A stretch of 63,138 bases of DNA from Prochlorococcus sp. AG-436-E22. GTDB taxonomy: Bacteria > Cyanobacteriota > Cyanobacteriia > PCC-6307 > Cyanobiaceae. The stretch is taken from NCBI GenBank assembly GCA_003212615.1, contig QCPG01000004.1, positions 1 through 63,138 of the forward strand, written 5' to 3'. Below are positions 1 to 12,082 of this stretch, in pieces (position 1 is the first letter of the stretch; each line of letters opens with the position of its first letter). Position numbers and translations under genes: made by a program. The notes under the pieces were generated by a model that worked only from the letters and a program-made list of their open reading frames with translations, had not been told where the DNA came from and did no database searches.

Positions 1-370
1 AAATCCATATGTTATAGAAATCATTATAAAAAAAATTAATGGTGATGATATTTCACTTGATGATTGTGCACTATTTAATACACCAGCATATGAAGAAATA
101 GAAAATTCAAATCTTTTAAATTGTTCATATGTGTTAGAAATTAGTAGTCAAGGGGTCAGTAATGAATTAACCTCAGAAAGAGACTTCAAAACTTTTAAAG
201 GTTTTCCAGTTAATGTTGAGTTAAACCAGAAGAATTCAAAAACACAATTTCTGAATGGTTTACTTTATGAAAAGTCTAAAGATTATTTAGCCATTAACAT
301 AAAAGGTAAGATAAAAAAAATCCCTTTTGCCGAAGTATTAAAGATTAGTCTTTGTACATTAAAAGATTAA
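1..370 (+). CDS. rimP: Ribosome maturation factor RimP, 3' part (5' end outside window)
   Basis: Frame is open from base 2; translation ...[11 protein letters not shown]...[33 protein letters not shown] is RimP-like; lies directly upstream of nusA. Confidence 0.9.
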   Translation, partial: NPYVIEIIIKKINGDDISLDDCALFNTPAYEEIENSNLLNCSYVLEISSQGVSNELTSERDFKTFKGFPVNVELNQKNSKTQFLNGLLYEKSKDYLAINIKGKIKKIPFAEVLKISLCTLKD

Positions 371-404
371 TCATTTTCAACCATTATTCAATTTCCCATC
401 ATAG

Positions 405-1796
405 ATGGCATTAGTTATTCTCCCAGGTTTAAACAATCTTATTGAAGACATTAGTGAGGAAAAAAAGTTGCCTCCTAATATCGTGGAACTAGCCTTACGC
501 GAAGCTTTATTAAAAGGATACGAAAAATATAGAAAAACTTTTTACATTGGAGTTAACGAAGATCCTTTTGATGAAGAATATTTTAGTAATTTTGATGTTG
601 GTCTAGATCTAAATGAAGAAGGTTACAGGATATTATCTAGTAAGATAATTGTTGAAGAAGTTGAGAGCGAAGATCATCAAATATCTTTAATAGAAGTCAA
701 ACAAGTCGCTGATGATGCTCAAATAGGTGACACAGTTGTTTTAGACGTTACTCCGGAAAAAGAGGATTTTGGGCGAATGGCTGCTGCAACAACAAAGCAG
801 GTTTTAGCCCATAAATTAAGAGATCAACAGCGGAAAATGATCCAAGAAGAATTTGCAGATATGGAAGATCCTGTTTTAACTGCAAGAGTTATAAGATTTG
901 AAAGACAATCAGTCATAATGGGAGTTAGTTCGGGAATTGGCAGACCTGAAGTAGAGGCTGAACTTCCCAAGAGAGATCAATTACCAAATGATAACTATAG
1001 AGCAAATGCAACTTTCAAAGTATTTTTGAAAGAGGTTAGCGAAATAGCTAGAAAAGGGCCACAACTTTTTGTTAGTAGAGCAAATGCTGGTTTGGTGGTT
1101 TATTTATTTGAAAATGAAGTTCCAGAAATCCAAGAGGGTACTGTAAAAATTGTTGCTGTATCAAGAGAAGCCAACCCTCCTTCAAGAGCAGTTGGTCCAA
1201 GGACAAAAGTAGCTGTTGATAGTGTAGAACAAGAAGTTGACCCTGTAGGTGCTTGTATTGGAGCTAGAGGAGCAAGAATTCAACAAGTAGTCAATGAATT
1301 AAGAGGTGAAAAGATTGATGTTGTTAAATGGTCATCTGATCCAATACAGTATATTTTAAACTCTTTAAGTCCTGCAAAAGTTGATCTAGTAAGACTAGTT
1401 GACCCACAAGGCCAGCATGCCCACGTATTGGTTCCTCCTGATCAATTGAGTCTTGCGATTGGTAGAGAAGGTCAAAATGTCAGACTTGCAGCAAGATTAA
1501 CAGGTTGGAAGATAGATGTTAAAAACTCACATGAATACGATCAGGAAGCTGAAGATGCAGCAGTTTCTGAATTAATCATTCAAAGGGAAGAAGAAGAAAA
1601 TCTCCAGCGAGAAGCTGAGCTAAGATTAGAAGCAGAACAAGCTGAGCGAGCTGCAGAAGATGCAAGATTACGAGAGCTTTATCCGCTTCCTGAAGATGAT
1701 CAAGAATATGGAGAAGAACAATACGAAGTAGAATCCATTTCACATACTGATCAATTAGACACTAAAATATCCGCTTCAGAGGAGAGAAAACGGTGA
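405..1796 (+). CDS. nusA: Transcription termination/antitermination protein NusA
   Basis: 463 aa; S1/KH motifs (DPVGACIGARGARIQQVVNELRGEKIDVV, LAIGREGQNVRLAARLTGWKIDV). Confidence 0.97.
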   Translation: MALVILPGLNNLIEDISEEKKLPPNIVELALREALLKGYEKYRKTFYIGVNEDPFDEEYFSNFDVGLDLNEEGYRILSSKIIVEEVESEDHQISLIEVKQVADDAQIGDTVVLDVTPEKEDFGRMAAATTKQVLAHKLRDQQRKMIQEEFADMEDPVLTARVIRFERQSVIMGVSSGIGRPEVEAELPKRDQLPNDNYRANATFKVFLKEVSEIARKGPQLFVSRANAGLVVYLFENEVPEIQEGTVKIVAVSREANPPSRAVGPRTKVAVDSVEQEVDPVGACIGARGARIQQVVNELRGEKIDVVKWSSDPIQYILNSLSPAKVDLVRLVDPQGQHAHVLVPPDQLSLAIGREGQNVRLAARLTGWKIDVKNSHEYDQEAEDAAVSELIIQREEEENLQREAELRLEAEQAERAAEDARLRELYPLPEDDQEYGEEQYEVESISHTDQLDTKISASEERKR

Positions 1797-2065
1797 TAAA
1801 AAAAAACCCTGTTTTGCGAAGATGTATTTCATGTAGAAAAACATATGACAGGAAAAATCTTTTAAAGATTACCAAAGATCATAAGCAAGGCATTATTCTT
1901 CAAAAAGGAATTGGGCGTTCAGCTTACATTTGTAAATCAAAAGCATGTTATTCAGATTCCAAGATCAAAAAAAAGCTTCAAAAAGCTTTAAAGACATTTT
2001 TAGAACCTGAATTTATTGATATTTTTGAAAAAGAAATTGCAAGCTCTAATAACTATCCCAATTAG
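1793..2065 (+). CDS. YlxR family (DUF448) RNA-binding protein
   Basis: 90 aa, PVLRRCISCRKTYDRKNLLKI...GRSAYIC motif; lies between nusA and infB. Confidence 0.9.
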   Translation: MIKKNPVLRRCISCRKTYDRKNLLKITKDHKQGIILQKGIGRSAYICKSKACYSDSKIKKKLQKALKTFLEPEFIDIFEKEIASSNNYPN

Positions 2066-2118
2066 GGAATATAATTAAAATAGAGATTCTCTTAAACAAA
2101 GAGTAAAAATCAGATTAA

Positions 2119-5100
2119 ATGACTATCAGCGATAAAATCAGAATTTACGAACTATCCAGAGACTTAAATCTGGATAATAAAGACATACTGGATGCTGCTC
2201 AAAAACTTTCAATTTCTGTAAAGAGTCATAGTAGTTCTATTACTGCAGAGGATGCAAAAAAAATTAAAAATCTTATTAATAAAAAAACTTCCGATAAACA
2301 AATACTTTCTATTAATAAACCTTCAATTAAAAAAGAGGCTCACAAACAAAACAAAAAAGATAAATCTCCCGTCATCTCTTCTATAAAAGGAAAAACTCTC
2401 AAAGACAATTCAAACAAAAATCCATTATTGATAAAACCTCTAAATAAGCCTGATAGTCCAAAAATAATTTCAAATCAACCTAAAAATCTCAACAAACCAA
2501 CTATTGTTAAAGGTTCACAATCTCAAGCAAATCTTCCAAATCAGAATTTAAATAATCAACCTTCACAAGATTTGAATCAAGCTAAAAAACCTTTACGCAA
2601 TAAAACAATCCCCCCTATCAAAAGTCCCGCAAAACGACCTATTCAACTTATTGAAAAGCCTAAAAACTTTACTAATAATTTGAAATCTAATGAATCTCCC
2701 AAAAATATCTACAACTCAGCAGACAAAAGACAACAATTAAACAAATCTAATCAAAATACGAACAACCAGAAAACTAGAAATTTTAACAATCGAAAAAATA
2801 CTCCTGAGCTAGTAGGGGCTCCCATCAGAAGAGAGGATCCCAAAATAAATCCAAATAAGCAAAATACTAACAATAAGCAAAACATTTCTTATAAACAAAC
2901 AAATCCAAACAGATCTGGCGGGCCAAAAAGACCTAGCATGCCCAATAGGCCTGGATTACGCAACAAATCATCAGATCAAGGCAGACCTGGTTCGTTTAAT
3001 AGGCAATTCAATCCCAATAGAGCTGGAATTCCTGGTGGGAATTTCAGACAAGGAGGTTCCTTTAAACAAGGTGATTTTAAAAGGCCTAGTTCTAAATTTA
3101 ATGGCCAAAAGCCGTCTGGGATAAGAAAACCAGTATCACCTAATGAACTTTTGCAACTTCAAAAAACTAATAAGTCTGAAAAAAATCAACCAGGTATAAA
3201 TAAGAAGGAAAAACAAACTATTGAGTCACCTAAGCAGAAGGTGAAAGCTCCAAATAGTCGTCCTAATACTCCCCCGAATTCCAAAAAACCGCCTCATAGA
3301 AATTTTGCAAATAGTTCAAAAAAAACAGGGAGGAAAGATTGGGATGATAGCGCAAAATTAGATGCATTAAGAAATAAAAATCCCCAGAAACAAAGACAAA
3401 AAGTTCATATTATCGGTGAGAATGATGATTCATTAACATCTGAAACCAGTGGATACTCTGGTGAGAAAATTTCAATTTTATCAGCTAGTTTGGCGCGACC
3501 AAAAAAAGAAAAGTCTGATGAGAATAAATCTCAAAAATCTATAAAACAATTTAGGAAGAAGAAGAAAGAGACCACAAGACAAAGGCAAAAAAGAAGAGCT
3601 ATGGAATTAAAGGCTGCTAAAGAAGCTAAATTAGTACGACCTGAGATGATAATAGTTCCCGAAGATAATCTAACAGTTCAAGAATTAGCTGATAAATTAA
3701 GTCTTGAAAGTTCTGAAATAATCAAATCTCTTTTCTTTAAAGGAATAACGGCAACTGTAACTCAATCACTTGACTTGGCAACTATCGAAACAGTAGCAGA
3801 AGAATTTGGAGTACCTGTTTTGCAAGATGATATCCAAGAAGCTGCTGAGAAAACAGTAGATATGATTGAATCTGAGGATATTGTCAATCTAATCAAAAGG
3901 CCACCTGTCATTACAGTAATGGGGCATGTAGATCATGGCAAAACAAGTCTTCTAGATTCCATAAGAGAATCAAGAGTAGCTTCAGGAGAAGCAGGAGGTA
4001 TAACTCAACACATAGGAGCTTATCAAGTTGAATTTGAACATGAATCTAAAAAGAAAAAATTAACTTTTCTTGATACCCCTGGTCATGAAGCTTTTACAGC
4101 AATGAGAGCAAGGGGTACAAAAGTCACAGATGTAGCTGTTCTTGTTGTAGCGGCAGATGATGGTTGCAGGCCCCAAACACTTGAGGCCATTAGTCATGCA
4201 AGAGCTGCAAAAGTACCAATTGTTGTTGCAATAAATAAAATTGATAAAGAAGGGGCATCTCCAGACAAAGTCAAGCAGGAACTATCAGAAAAAGATTTAA
4301 TTGCTGAAGATTGGGGAGGAGATACTGTGATGGTTCCAGTAAGTGCCATAAAAAAACAAAATATTAATAAATTGCTCGAAATGATTCTATTGGTTTCAGA
4401 AGTTGAAGATCTACAAGCTAACCCTGACAGAGCTGCCAAAGGAACTGTCATTGAAGCCCACCTAGATAAAGCTAAAGGTCCTGTGGCTACTTTGTTAGTA
4501 CAAAATGGTACCTTAAAATCCGGGGATGTTTTAGCTGCAGGTTCGGTCCTCGGAAAAATTAGAGCAATGGTTGATGAAAATGGCAATAGAATCAAAGAAG
4601 CAGGGCCGTCCTTCCCTGTCGAAGCACTAGGATTCAATGAAGTCCCAACGGCAGGCGATGAATTTGAAGTCTACCCTGATGAAAAAACTGCTAGAGCTAT
4701 TGTCGGAGATAGAGCTACTGATGCTCGAGCGACAAAATTAGCTCAGCAAATGGCCTCTAGGAGAGTTAGCCTATCATCTTTATCAACTCAAGCGAATGAT
4801 GGTGAACTAAAAGAATTAAATTTAATTCTTAAAGCTGATGTTCAAGGTAGTGTTGAAGCAATCTTGGGATCACTAGAACAATTACCAAAAAATGAAGTCC
4901 AAGTCAGAGTACTACTCTCTGCTCCAGGAGAAATAACTGAGACCGATATAGATCTCGCAGCTGCATCAGGGTCAGTAATCATTGGATTTAACACATCATT
5001 AGCATCTGGAGCAAAGAGAGCAGCTGATGCTAATGATGTTGATATAAGAGAATATGAAGTGATCTATAAACTCCTAGAAGATATTCAGTTAGCTATGGAA

Positions 5101-5424
5101 GGTCTACTCGAACCCGATCTTGTCGAAGAACCATTAGGCCAAGCTGAAGTTCGAGCAACTTTTGCAGTTGGTAAGGGAGCTATCGCAGGTTGTTATATAC
5201 AAACTGGAAAATTACAACGGAACTGTTCTCTAAGAGTTATTAGATCAGACAAAGTAATTTTTGAAGGTAATTTAGACTCCTTAAAAAGGTCTAAAGATGA
5301 TGTCAAAGAAGTAAATACAGGATTTGAATGTGGAGTGGGATGCGATAAATTCTCTTCTTGGATTGAAGGAGATATAATCGAAGCATTCAAATTTGTTACT
5401 AAAAAGAGGACCTTAACAAAATAA
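2119..5424 (+). CDS. infB: Translation initiation factor IF-2
   Basis: 1101 aa; GTPase motifs [35 protein letters not shown]; long low-complexity N-terminus. Confidence 0.98.
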   Translation: MTISDKIRIYELSRDLNLDNKDILDAAQKLSISVKSHSSSITAEDAKKIKNLINKKTSDKQILSINKPSIKKEAHKQNKKDKSPVISSIKGKTLKDNSNKNPLLIKPLNKPDSPKIISNQPKNLNKPTIVKGSQSQANLPNQNLNNQPSQDLNQAKKPLRNKTIPPIKSPAKRPIQLIEKPKNFTNNLKSNESPKNIYNSADKRQQLNKSNQNTNNQKTRNFNNRKNTPELVGAPIRREDPKINPNKQNTNNKQNISYKQTNPNRSGGPKRPSMPNRPGLRNKSSDQGRPGSFNRQFNPNRAGIPGGNFRQGGSFKQGDFKRPSSKFNGQKPSGIRKPVSPNELLQLQKTNKSEKNQPGINKKEKQTIESPKQKVKAPNSRPNTPPNSKKPPHRNFANSSKKTGRKDWDDSAKLDALRNKNPQKQRQKVHIIGENDDSLTSETSGYSGEKISILSASLARPKKEKSDENKSQKSIKQFRKKKKETTRQRQKRRAMELKAAKEAKLVRPEMIIVPEDNLTVQELADKLSLESSEIIKSLFFKGITATVTQSLDLATIETVAEEFGVPVLQDDIQEAAEKTVDMIESEDIVNLIKRPPVITVMGHVDHGKTSLLDSIRESRVASGEAGGITQHIGAYQVEFEHESKKKKLTFLDTPGHEAFTAMRARGTKVTDVAVLVVAADDGCRPQTLEAISHARAAKVPIVVAINKIDKEGASPDKVKQELSEKDLIAEDWGGDTVMVPVSAIKKQNINKLLEMILLVSEVEDLQANPDRAAKGTVIEAHLDKAKGPVATLLVQNGTLKSGDVLAAGSVLGKIRAMVDENGNRIKEAGPSFPVEALGFNEVPTAGDEFEVYPDEKTARAIVGDRATDARATKLAQQMASRRVSLSSLSTQANDGELKELNLILKADVQGSVEAILGSLEQLPKNEVQVRVLLSAPGEITETDIDLAAASGSVIIGFNTSLASGAKRAADANDVDIREYEVIYKLLEDIQLAMEGLLEPDLVEEPLGQAEVRATFAVGKGAIAGCYIQTGKLQRNCSLRVIRSDKVIFEGNLDSLKRSKDDVKEVNTGFECGVGCDKFSSWIEGDIIEAFKFVTKKRTLTK

Positions 5425-5440
5425 GTAAATATTTAACTTG

Positions 5441-5689
5441 CTAATCTTTATTTCTATCTAGGAATAATAAAGTAGGAAATACTATACAAGCACCCAACTG
5501 TATAAGAAGGTTATTTTGCTGTAATTCAGTTCCACTTGCAATTCTGGAAAGCATTATAAGAAGTCCTAAAAATGCAGAACCACTAAAAGCTATCCACAAG
5601 ATTCTCCTTAATCCCTTGAAAGGAGCTTGGGATTCCTTTAATAATTTCTTTTTTAATTCAGCATCTATTTTTGACATAAATTCTTTCAA
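5441..5689 (-). CDS. DUF3493-like small membrane protein
   Basis: 82 aa, LLKESQAPFKGLRRILWIAFSGSAFLGLLIMLSRIASG; two hydrophobic segments. Confidence 0.75.
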   Translation of the reverse strand: MKEFMSKIDAELKKKLLKESQAPFKGLRRILWIAFSGSAFLGLLIMLSRIASGTELQQNNLLIQLGACIVFPTLLFLDRNKD

Positions 5690-5731
5690 TTATAAAATTG
5701 AGTCTATATTAAAATATCACTCTTTAATATT

Positions 5732-5803
5732 GCCGGTGTAGCTCAGGGGTAGAGCAACTGTCTCGTAAACAGTAGGTCATTGGTTCAATTCCAATTATCG
5801 GCA
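5732..5803 (+). tRNA. tRNA-Thr (CGT)
   Basis: Cloverleaf: acceptor GCCGGTG/TATCGGC, anticodon loop CTCGTAA within ACTGT/ACAGT stem, T-arm GGTTCAATTCC. Confidence 0.93.
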
Positions 5804-5822
5804 TTTCAAAAGCAAATAAAAA

Positions 5823-6125
5823 ATGATTAATAAAATTTTAAAATTTAAAAACCTTTATAAACTATTAATTTTTACTCCTCTCATATTTTATTTTGGCAAA
5901 AGAAGTTACATTGCTTTTGATGAGGGATTTTATGCCTTACAAGCCAGATGGAAATTGGATAAAGGTAACTGGATAATTCCTCTTTGGTGGGATGAATATG
6001 TTTTGGATAGAACAATTGGATTACATTTTTTAATTGGAAAGTCACAAGAAATATTTGGCAGAAATATGCTTCCGGCATATTTGAATTTAAATAAATTTTC
6101 AGAAGTATTTTCTAAAGATTTTTAA
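5823..6125 (+). pseudogene. Truncated GT39/ArnT-like glycosyltransferase N-terminal fragment
   Basis: 100 aa; N-terminal TM then FDEGFYALQARWKLDKGNWIIPLWWDEYVLDRTIGLHFLIGKSQEIFGRNMLPAYL resembles the start of PMT/ArnT-family enzymes (normally several hundred aa), then stops. Confidence 0.6.
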
Positions 6126-6190
6126 TTTCGGCGAATTAGTAATAAAGTAGTTAGATTCTTAATGAATATAAATTCATTAAAATTTAAGAT

Positions 6191-7810
6191 ATGAATTTTA
6201 ATTTCGAATTCAAAAAATTAAATAAAAAAAACTCCCACAGAAAGCACTATGGGAAAATTCTTACTGTAAGACTTCCATGTAATCCAATATTTCCAATAGG
6301 GCCTATTTATTTAGCAGATCATATTCATAAATGTTTTCCAATCATAGAGCAGCAATTTATTGATCTAGCAATAATTCCATCTAATAAAGTTTCCAAATAT
6401 TTAGCTAGAAAAATTGATGAATTTAGACCTCATCTAATTATTTTTTCATGGAGAGATATACAAATTTATGCACCTGTAGATGGCAGAAGTGGAAATCCCC
6501 TGCAAAACTCTTTTGAGGTTTTCTATTCAAAAAATATCTTTAAAAAAATTAGAGGTTCTTGGGGAGGATTAAAATTAATTGCATCACATTATGGAGAAAT
6601 ATATAGAAATACTTCTTTAGTCAAGATGGGGCTAAAAAGAGCACAAAAATACAACAAAGATGTAAAAATAGTTTTAGGAGGTGGAGCTGTTAGTGTTTTC
6701 TATGAACAATTAGGAAATTTACTACCTGAAGGAACTGTTATTTCTGTTGGAGAGGGAGAAAATCTCTTAGAAAAAATCATTAGGAATGATTCAATAGAAG
6801 ACGAAAGATGTTATGTCGCTGGACAGAAACCTCGAAATAAATTAATACATGAACAACCCTCAGGCAATATTAAAACTGCCTGCGACTATAAATACATTAA
6901 ATCCATATGGCCAGAATTCAATTGGTATATAGAAGATGGAGATTACTATGTAGGGGTACAAACAAAAAGAGGTTGCCCTCATAATTGTTGTTTCTGTGTT
7001 TATACAGTTGTAGAGGGTAAGCAGGTTCGTGTTAATCCTGTTAACGAAGTAATTAAAGAAATGAGGCAATTATATGATCTTGGAGTCAGGGGATTTTGGT
7101 TCACAGATGCGCAGTTTATTCCAGCCAAAAAACACATAGAAGATGCAAAAATACTATTGCAAGCCATCAAAGATCAAGGCTGGGACGACATTAAATGGGC
7201 TGCATACATTAGAGCAGATAATATTGATGCTGAGCTAGCACAGCTAATGGTGGATACAGGTATGAGTTATTTTGAAATAGGTATCACTTCAGGGTCTCAA
7301 GAGCTTGTTAGAAAAATGAGATTAGCATATGACCTTAAAACGGTATTAAATAATTGCAGAATGCTAGTCAAATCAGGTTTCAAAAATCATGTTTCAGTCA
7401 ATTATTCATTTAATGTTTTTGATGAAACGCCAAGCACCATAAGACAAACTATTGCTTACCATAGAGAATTAGAAAATATTTTTGGTAAAGGCTTAGTTGA
7501 CCCAGCTATATTCTTTATAGGTTTACAACCGCATACTCTTCTTGAGAAGTACGCCTTAGATCATAAAATCCTGAAACCGAATTATAATCCAATGAGCATG
7601 ATGCCCTGGACAGCAAGAAAACTTTTATGGAATCCAGGCTCCTTAGGAAAAAAACTTGGTCAAGTTTGCTTAGAGGCTTTTGATAATAAAGAAGATGAAT
7701 TTGGTAAAACAGTTATCAATATTCTTGAGAGAGAATATGGAAAATCCCCTCTAAAAGAATCCCTAAAAGTTCGTCCTTTATCCGAAAGGAAATTAGCTCA
7801 TTCGAAATAA
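6191..7810 (+). CDS. B12-binding-domain-like radical SAM protein (photosystem-acclimation type in cyanobacteria)
   Basis: 539 aa; CxxxCxxC (RGCPHNCCFCVYTVVEGKQVR); N-terminal region with LGGGAVSVF and SVGEGE motifs typical of cobalamin-binding/radical SAM proteins. Confidence 0.85.
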   Translation: MNFNFEFKKLNKKNSHRKHYGKILTVRLPCNPIFPIGPIYLADHIHKCFPIIEQQFIDLAIIPSNKVSKYLARKIDEFRPHLIIFSWRDIQIYAPVDGRSGNPLQNSFEVFYSKNIFKKIRGSWGGLKLIASHYGEIYRNTSLVKMGLKRAQKYNKDVKIVLGGGAVSVFYEQLGNLLPEGTVISVGEGENLLEKIIRNDSIEDERCYVAGQKPRNKLIHEQPSGNIKTACDYKYIKSIWPEFNWYIEDGDYYVGVQTKRGCPHNCCFCVYTVVEGKQVRVNPVNEVIKEMRQLYDLGVRGFWFTDAQFIPAKKHIEDAKILLQAIKDQGWDDIKWAAYIRADNIDAELAQLMVDTGMSYFEIGITSGSQELVRKMRLAYDLKTVLNNCRMLVKSGFKNHVSVNYSFNVFDETPSTIRQTIAYHRELENIFGKGLVDPAIFFIGLQPHTLLEKYALDHKILKPNYNPMSMMPWTARKLLWNPGSLGKKLGQVCLEAFDNKEDEFGKTVINILEREYGKSPLKESLKVRPLSERKLAHSK

Positions 7811-7825
7811 TAAATTTAACCTTTA

Positions 7826-8119
7826 TTAATCCTCTTTCTCAATTGAACTAGAAATTCCTTTGGATTTTAATGATTCTGAATAAAACTCTGCTGGTTCTAG
7901 ATCGCAAACAATGACTAAACCTATCCCAGTATTATGAGCTTCTAGCATAATAGCTATAGCATCTTGCTCACTTAATTGTGGGACAACCTCTCGAAGTGAA
8001 ATAGTGACATACTCCATAGAATTAATAGGATCATTATGAATTAATACCTTATATTTAGGAGATTTGTTTTTTAATTCTGCAGGTTTCTTTTCAATAACAG
8101 CTGCATTATTATTTTCCAT
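7826..8119 (-). CDS. clpS: ATP-dependent Clp protease adaptor ClpS
   Basis: YKVLIHNDPINSMEYVTISLREVVPQLSEQDAIAIMLEAHNTGIGLV, ClpS core. Confidence 0.92.
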   Translation of the reverse strand: MENNNAAVIEKKPAELKNKSPKYKVLIHNDPINSMEYVTISLREVVPQLSEQDAIAIMLEAHNTGIGLVIVCDLEPAEFYSESLKSKGISSSIEKED

Positions 8120-8166
8120 TTTGACTTACCATTTAAAATTTTTTGTTATTTCATTAATCTCTAATA

Positions 8167-9393
8167 TTATATGCTAATGATTCTTTCCATTGCATCAATA
8201 ACTTTTTCTCGAGAGTTAAATGCTGACAAACGGAAATAACCTTCCCCTGACAATCCAAATCCACTTCCAGGAGTCCCTACAACATTTGCCTTTTCTAGTA
8301 GATAGTCGAAAAAGTCCCAAGAGGTCATTTGATCTGGAACTTTTATCCAAATATAAGGAGCATTATCCCCACCATATACGGTATAACCTGCCGTCTTAAG
8401 TTTATTTTTCATAATCTTTGCATTTTCCATATAAAAACCAATAAGATCTTTCACTTCTTTTTTACCATCAGAAGAATAAACCGCCTCTGCTCCCCTTTGA
8501 ACAATGTAGCTCACTCCATTAAATTTAGTTGATTGTCGCCTATTCCAAAGAGACCACAAATTAATTTTTTCACTTTTTGAATTCAGCCCTGAAAGATTTT
8601 TAGGTATTACTGTATAAGCACACCTTACTCCTGTAAAACCAGCATTCTTTGAAAAGGATCTAAACTCTATAGCACAATCCTTGGCTCCATCTATCTCATA
8701 TATTGAATGAGGAAGATCCTTATCTTGAATAAAGGCTTCATAAGCCGCATCAAAAAGTATTAATGAATTGTTTTGGTTGGCGTAATCAACCCATTTCTTC
8801 AAATCTACTTTAGTAATTGTTGCTCCAGTAGGATTATTAGGAAAACAAAGATATATAATATCAACTTTACTCGAAGGTATTTCAGGCAAAAAATTATTTT
8901 CTTCATTTATTGGGAGATAAATTAAGCCCTGATAAGTTCCATCTTGGAGAGACTCTCCAGTTCTTCCAGTCATCACATTACTATCTACGTACACTGGATA
9001 CACAGGATCTGTTACAGCAATTGAATTATCATTACCAAGAATGTCTAAAATATTGCTACTGTCGCATTTTGATCCGTCTGAAACAAAGATTTCGTCTGGT
9101 GCTATTTGACAGCCTCTTGAAATAAATTCATTATCGGATATTTTTTCTCTAAGCCAAGGATATCCTTGTTCTGGTCCATAACCTCTAAACCCATCTTTTG
9201 TTCCCATCTCATTTAATGCTTTAGTCATTGCATCTCGGCATGATTTAGGTAATGGTTCCGTTACATCCCCAATACCAAGCTTAATAATGTCACAACTACT
9301 ATTATTCTGAATATAAGCATTAACTCTTTTAGAAATTTCAGGAAATAAATATCCGGCTTTGAGTTTTAAATAATTTTCGTTTACTTGAACCAC
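8167..9393 (-). CDS. dapL: LL-diaminopimelate aminotransferase
   Basis: 408 aa; [18 protein letters not shown]...[15 protein letters not shown]...[17 protein letters not shown]. Confidence 0.95.
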   Translation of the reverse strand: MVQVNENYLKLKAGYLFPEISKRVNAYIQNNSSCDIIKLGIGDVTEPLPKSCRDAMTKALNEMGTKDGFRGYGPEQGYPWLREKISDNEFISRGCQIAPDEIFVSDGSKCDSSNILDILGNDNSIAVTDPVYPVYVDSNVMTGRTGESLQDGTYQGLIYLPINEENNFLPEIPSSKVDIIYLCFPNNPTGATITKVDLKKWVDYANQNNSLILFDAAYEAFIQDKDLPHSIYEIDGAKDCAIEFRSFSKNAGFTGVRCAYTVIPKNLSGLNSKSEKINLWSLWNRRQSTKFNGVSYIVQRGAEAVYSSDGKKEVKDLIGFYMENAKIMKNKLKTAGYTVYGGDNAPYIWIKVPDQMTSWDFFDYLLEKANVVGTPGSGFGLSGEGYFRLSAFNSREKVIDAMERIISI

Positions 9394-9687
9394 TTTAGAT
9401 AAAAAATTTTAACCAATATAAGGATAATGTATCAACGTGCTTTAGTGGTGATTAGATGTTAAAATTATCGTAGTTATGATTAAATCCAAGGAAAATCATG
9501 GCTATGAATTCAATTTCAAATAGTTTAAAATTCGTCTAAAGCTTTATAGATAGCATAAACCAGTTGCTATTAACTTTAATTTAAAAAGTAAATAATACTA
9601 GCAATAAAGAATTTCTTTCTTAAAGATAAAAAATTAATTCCTTACTTTAGATGATTTTTAAAATTCAAACCATTCAGAATCAAATAT

Positions 9688-11508
9688 ATGTCTCAGCAAA
9701 TTATCATCGCTGAGCAGGCTCGAATTGCAGCACTACTCACAGATGATCGAGTTGATGAATTAATCGTCGCACAAGGTCAATATCAAATTGGCGATATTTT
9801 TTTAGGAACAGTTGAAAATGTTCTACCTGGGATTGATGCAGCTTTCATAAATATTGGTGAAAGTGATAAAAATGGATTCATCCATGTATCAGATCTAGGT
9901 CCATTAAGACTAAAAAAAGGAATATTAGGAATAACTGAATTACTAGAACCAAAACAAAAAGTTCTAGTACAGGTAATGAAGGAGCCCACAGGATCTAAAG
10001 GGCCTAGACTCACTGGGAGTATTTCAATACCTGGAAAGTACTTAATATTACAGCCATATGGTCAAGGAGTAAATATTTCCAGAAAAATAAATACAGAAAC
10101 AGAACGAAACCGTTTAAAAGCTCTTGGAGTTTTAATAAAACCACCTAGCACAGGTTTACTATTTAGAACAGAGGCCGAAAAGATAAAAGAAGAACTACTT
10201 ATTGAAGATTTAGAAAATTTAATTCAACAATGGGATAATCTATTAAAACTTTCTGAGAATTCTAATCCACCAAGTTTAATAAAAAGAGATGATGATTTCT
10301 CTCTTAAAATTTTAAGAGATCATATTAAATCTTCTACTAAAAGCATAATTATCGATAGTAAACTTTCAATTGATAGGGCAAAAGATTTTTTAACAACTTA
10401 TGAATCTAATATAAATATTGAATTTCACGATAACGATTTAAACGAACATATTTTAGAAAAGTATGAAATAAAGAAAACAATTCAAAAAGCACTCCAATCA
10501 AGAGTAGATCTTCCTTCCGGAGGTTATATAATTATTGAACCAACTGAAGCTCTAACAGTAATTGATGTTAACTCTGGATCATTTACTAGATCCGCCAACT
10601 CAAGACAAACTGTTTTGTGGACAAATTGCGAAGCAGCAGCTGAGATCTCAAGACAAATGAAATTAAGAAATATTGGTGGAGTTATCGTAGTAGATTTTAT
10701 TGATATGGAATCTAGAAGAGATCAATTCCAGTTACTTGAGCATTTTTCTGGAACAATAAAAAATGATTCTGCTAGGCCTCAGATAGCCCAACTTACTGAA
10801 TTAGGTTTAGTTGAGTTAACCAGAAAAAGACAAGGCCAAAATATATATGAATTATTTGGCAAGAAATGTTCTGCCTGCAATGGTACTGGTCATATAGAAA
10901 ATCAATTGAATTATGAAATATCTAATCTACAAATAAAAAACTTTGAAGAACCTCCTAAATCAAATTTTATCAAAACTGAAGATATAGATACTTCTCAATC
11001 TACTGATAAGCAGGAAAAAATAATTGAAAAGGAATTCCCTAACCCTAAGAGGCTAAATAAGGAGGATTCTTCTAATAAAAAAGAAAATGATAATGATGAT
11101 TTAAAAACATTAAATTCAAAAGGGAAAAACATAATAACTGTAGATCTTACTAATGATGAAAAAATTGTTTTCAGTCAATTAGGTATTAATCCACTAATAA
11201 AATTAGGCAAAGAATATCTCACTAGCAATAATTTTGTGCATTTGAAGGACGTTAGTCAGGAAAAAGAAAAAAGTTTAGATAATAAAAAAACAACTGCAAA
11301 ACAAGTAAAAAAAGCCACAAAATCTAAAGTAGCCGAAGATATTGAGATTAATATTGAAGCAAATGCAAATTCCAAAGATATATCAACAATAAAAAATAAT
11401 GCGGATGAAGAAGTGGTATTTATAGATAAAAAGGATGAAATTGAACTCACAGATGAAATAAACAATGCACGAAAAAAAAGAAGAAGGTCCTCAGCAAGTA
11501 TTGAATAA
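9688..11508 (+). CDS. rne: Ribonuclease E/G
   Basis: 606 aa; S1 domain, [20 protein letters not shown], Zn-link CSACNGTGH; basic C-terminal tail. Confidence 0.96.
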   Translation: MSQQIIIAEQARIAALLTDDRVDELIVAQGQYQIGDIFLGTVENVLPGIDAAFINIGESDKNGFIHVSDLGPLRLKKGILGITELLEPKQKVLVQVMKEPTGSKGPRLTGSISIPGKYLILQPYGQGVNISRKINTETERNRLKALGVLIKPPSTGLLFRTEAEKIKEELLIEDLENLIQQWDNLLKLSENSNPPSLIKRDDDFSLKILRDHIKSSTKSIIIDSKLSIDRAKDFLTTYESNINIEFHDNDLNEHILEKYEIKKTIQKALQSRVDLPSGGYIIIEPTEALTVIDVNSGSFTRSANSRQTVLWTNCEAAAEISRQMKLRNIGGVIVVDFIDMESRRDQFQLLEHFSGTIKNDSARPQIAQLTELGLVELTRKRQGQNIYELFGKKCSACNGTGHIENQLNYEISNLQIKNFEEPPKSNFIKTEDIDTSQSTDKQEKIIEKEFPNPKRLNKEDSSNKKENDNDDLKTLNSKGKNIITVDLTNDEKIVFSQLGINPLIKLGKEYLTSNNFVHLKDVSQEKEKSLDNKKTTAKQVKKATKSKVAEDIEINIEANANSKDISTIKNNADEEVVFIDKKDEIELTDEINNARKKRRRSSASIE

Positions 11509-12082
11509 AGTTTCCGAAGTTGGAATAGATGAAGTTGGAAGGGGAGCAGTTTTTGGCCCAGTTTTCTCAGCAGTTGTAGTATTAACTGAAAAAAACAAAC
11601 GCACTTTAAAACAATTTGGAGTGATGGATAGTAAAAAATTAACTCCAAAAAAAAGAAAATTACTTTTTCCTAAGATTTTATTACTTTCTTCAGATTATGG
11701 AATTGGGCAATCCTCAGCCAAAGAAATCGATAAGCTCGGCATCAGAGCTGCAACAGAAATCTCAATGATAAGAGCTTTAAGAAAATTAAAAAAGAAACCA
11801 TCTGAACTAATAATTGATGGACCCTTATTATTAAGACCATGGAATGGAATTCAGAAAAATATAGTATCAGGAGACTCTAAATTTACCTCAATATCTGCAG
11901 CAAGCATAGTTGCAAAAGTAACTCGCGACAATCTAATGGATAGGTTAGAAATAAAATACAAAGGATACTTAATATTTAAAAATAAAGGTTATGGGACTAA
12001 AGAGCATCTTTCAATTATCAAAGAAAATGGAATAACTAATCTGCATAGGAAAAGTTTTTTAAAAAAATCAAATCTTATTTAA
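11465..12082 (+). CDS. rnhB: Ribonuclease HII
   Basis: [39 protein letters not shown] motifs; exact start uncertain (overlaps rne end). Confidence 0.93.
   Translation: MHEKKEEGPQQVLNKVSEVGIDEVGRGAVFGPVFSAVVVLTEKNKRTLKQFGVMDSKKLTPKKRKLLFPKILLLSSDYGIGQSSAKEIDKLGIRAATEISMIRALRKLKKKPSELIIDGPLLLRPWNGIQKNIVSGDSKFTSISAASIVAKVTRDNLMDRLEIKYKGYLIFKNKGYGTKEHLSIIKENGITNLHRKSFLKKSNLI

Noticed and set aside
4194-4637. 147-aa minus-strand ORF inside infB
   Set aside because: Lies entirely opposite the conserved GTPase region of infB; no recognisable family.
5798-6140. Possible att-like direct repeat flanking the truncated GT39 gene (TCGGC at tRNA-Thr 3' end and at ~6128)
   Set aside because: Only five matching bases; far too short to separate from chance.
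11256-11648. 130-aa minus-strand ORF across the rne/rnhB junction
   Set aside because: Leu/Phe/Ser-rich shadow translation of an A-rich coding strand; overlaps two well-supported genes.
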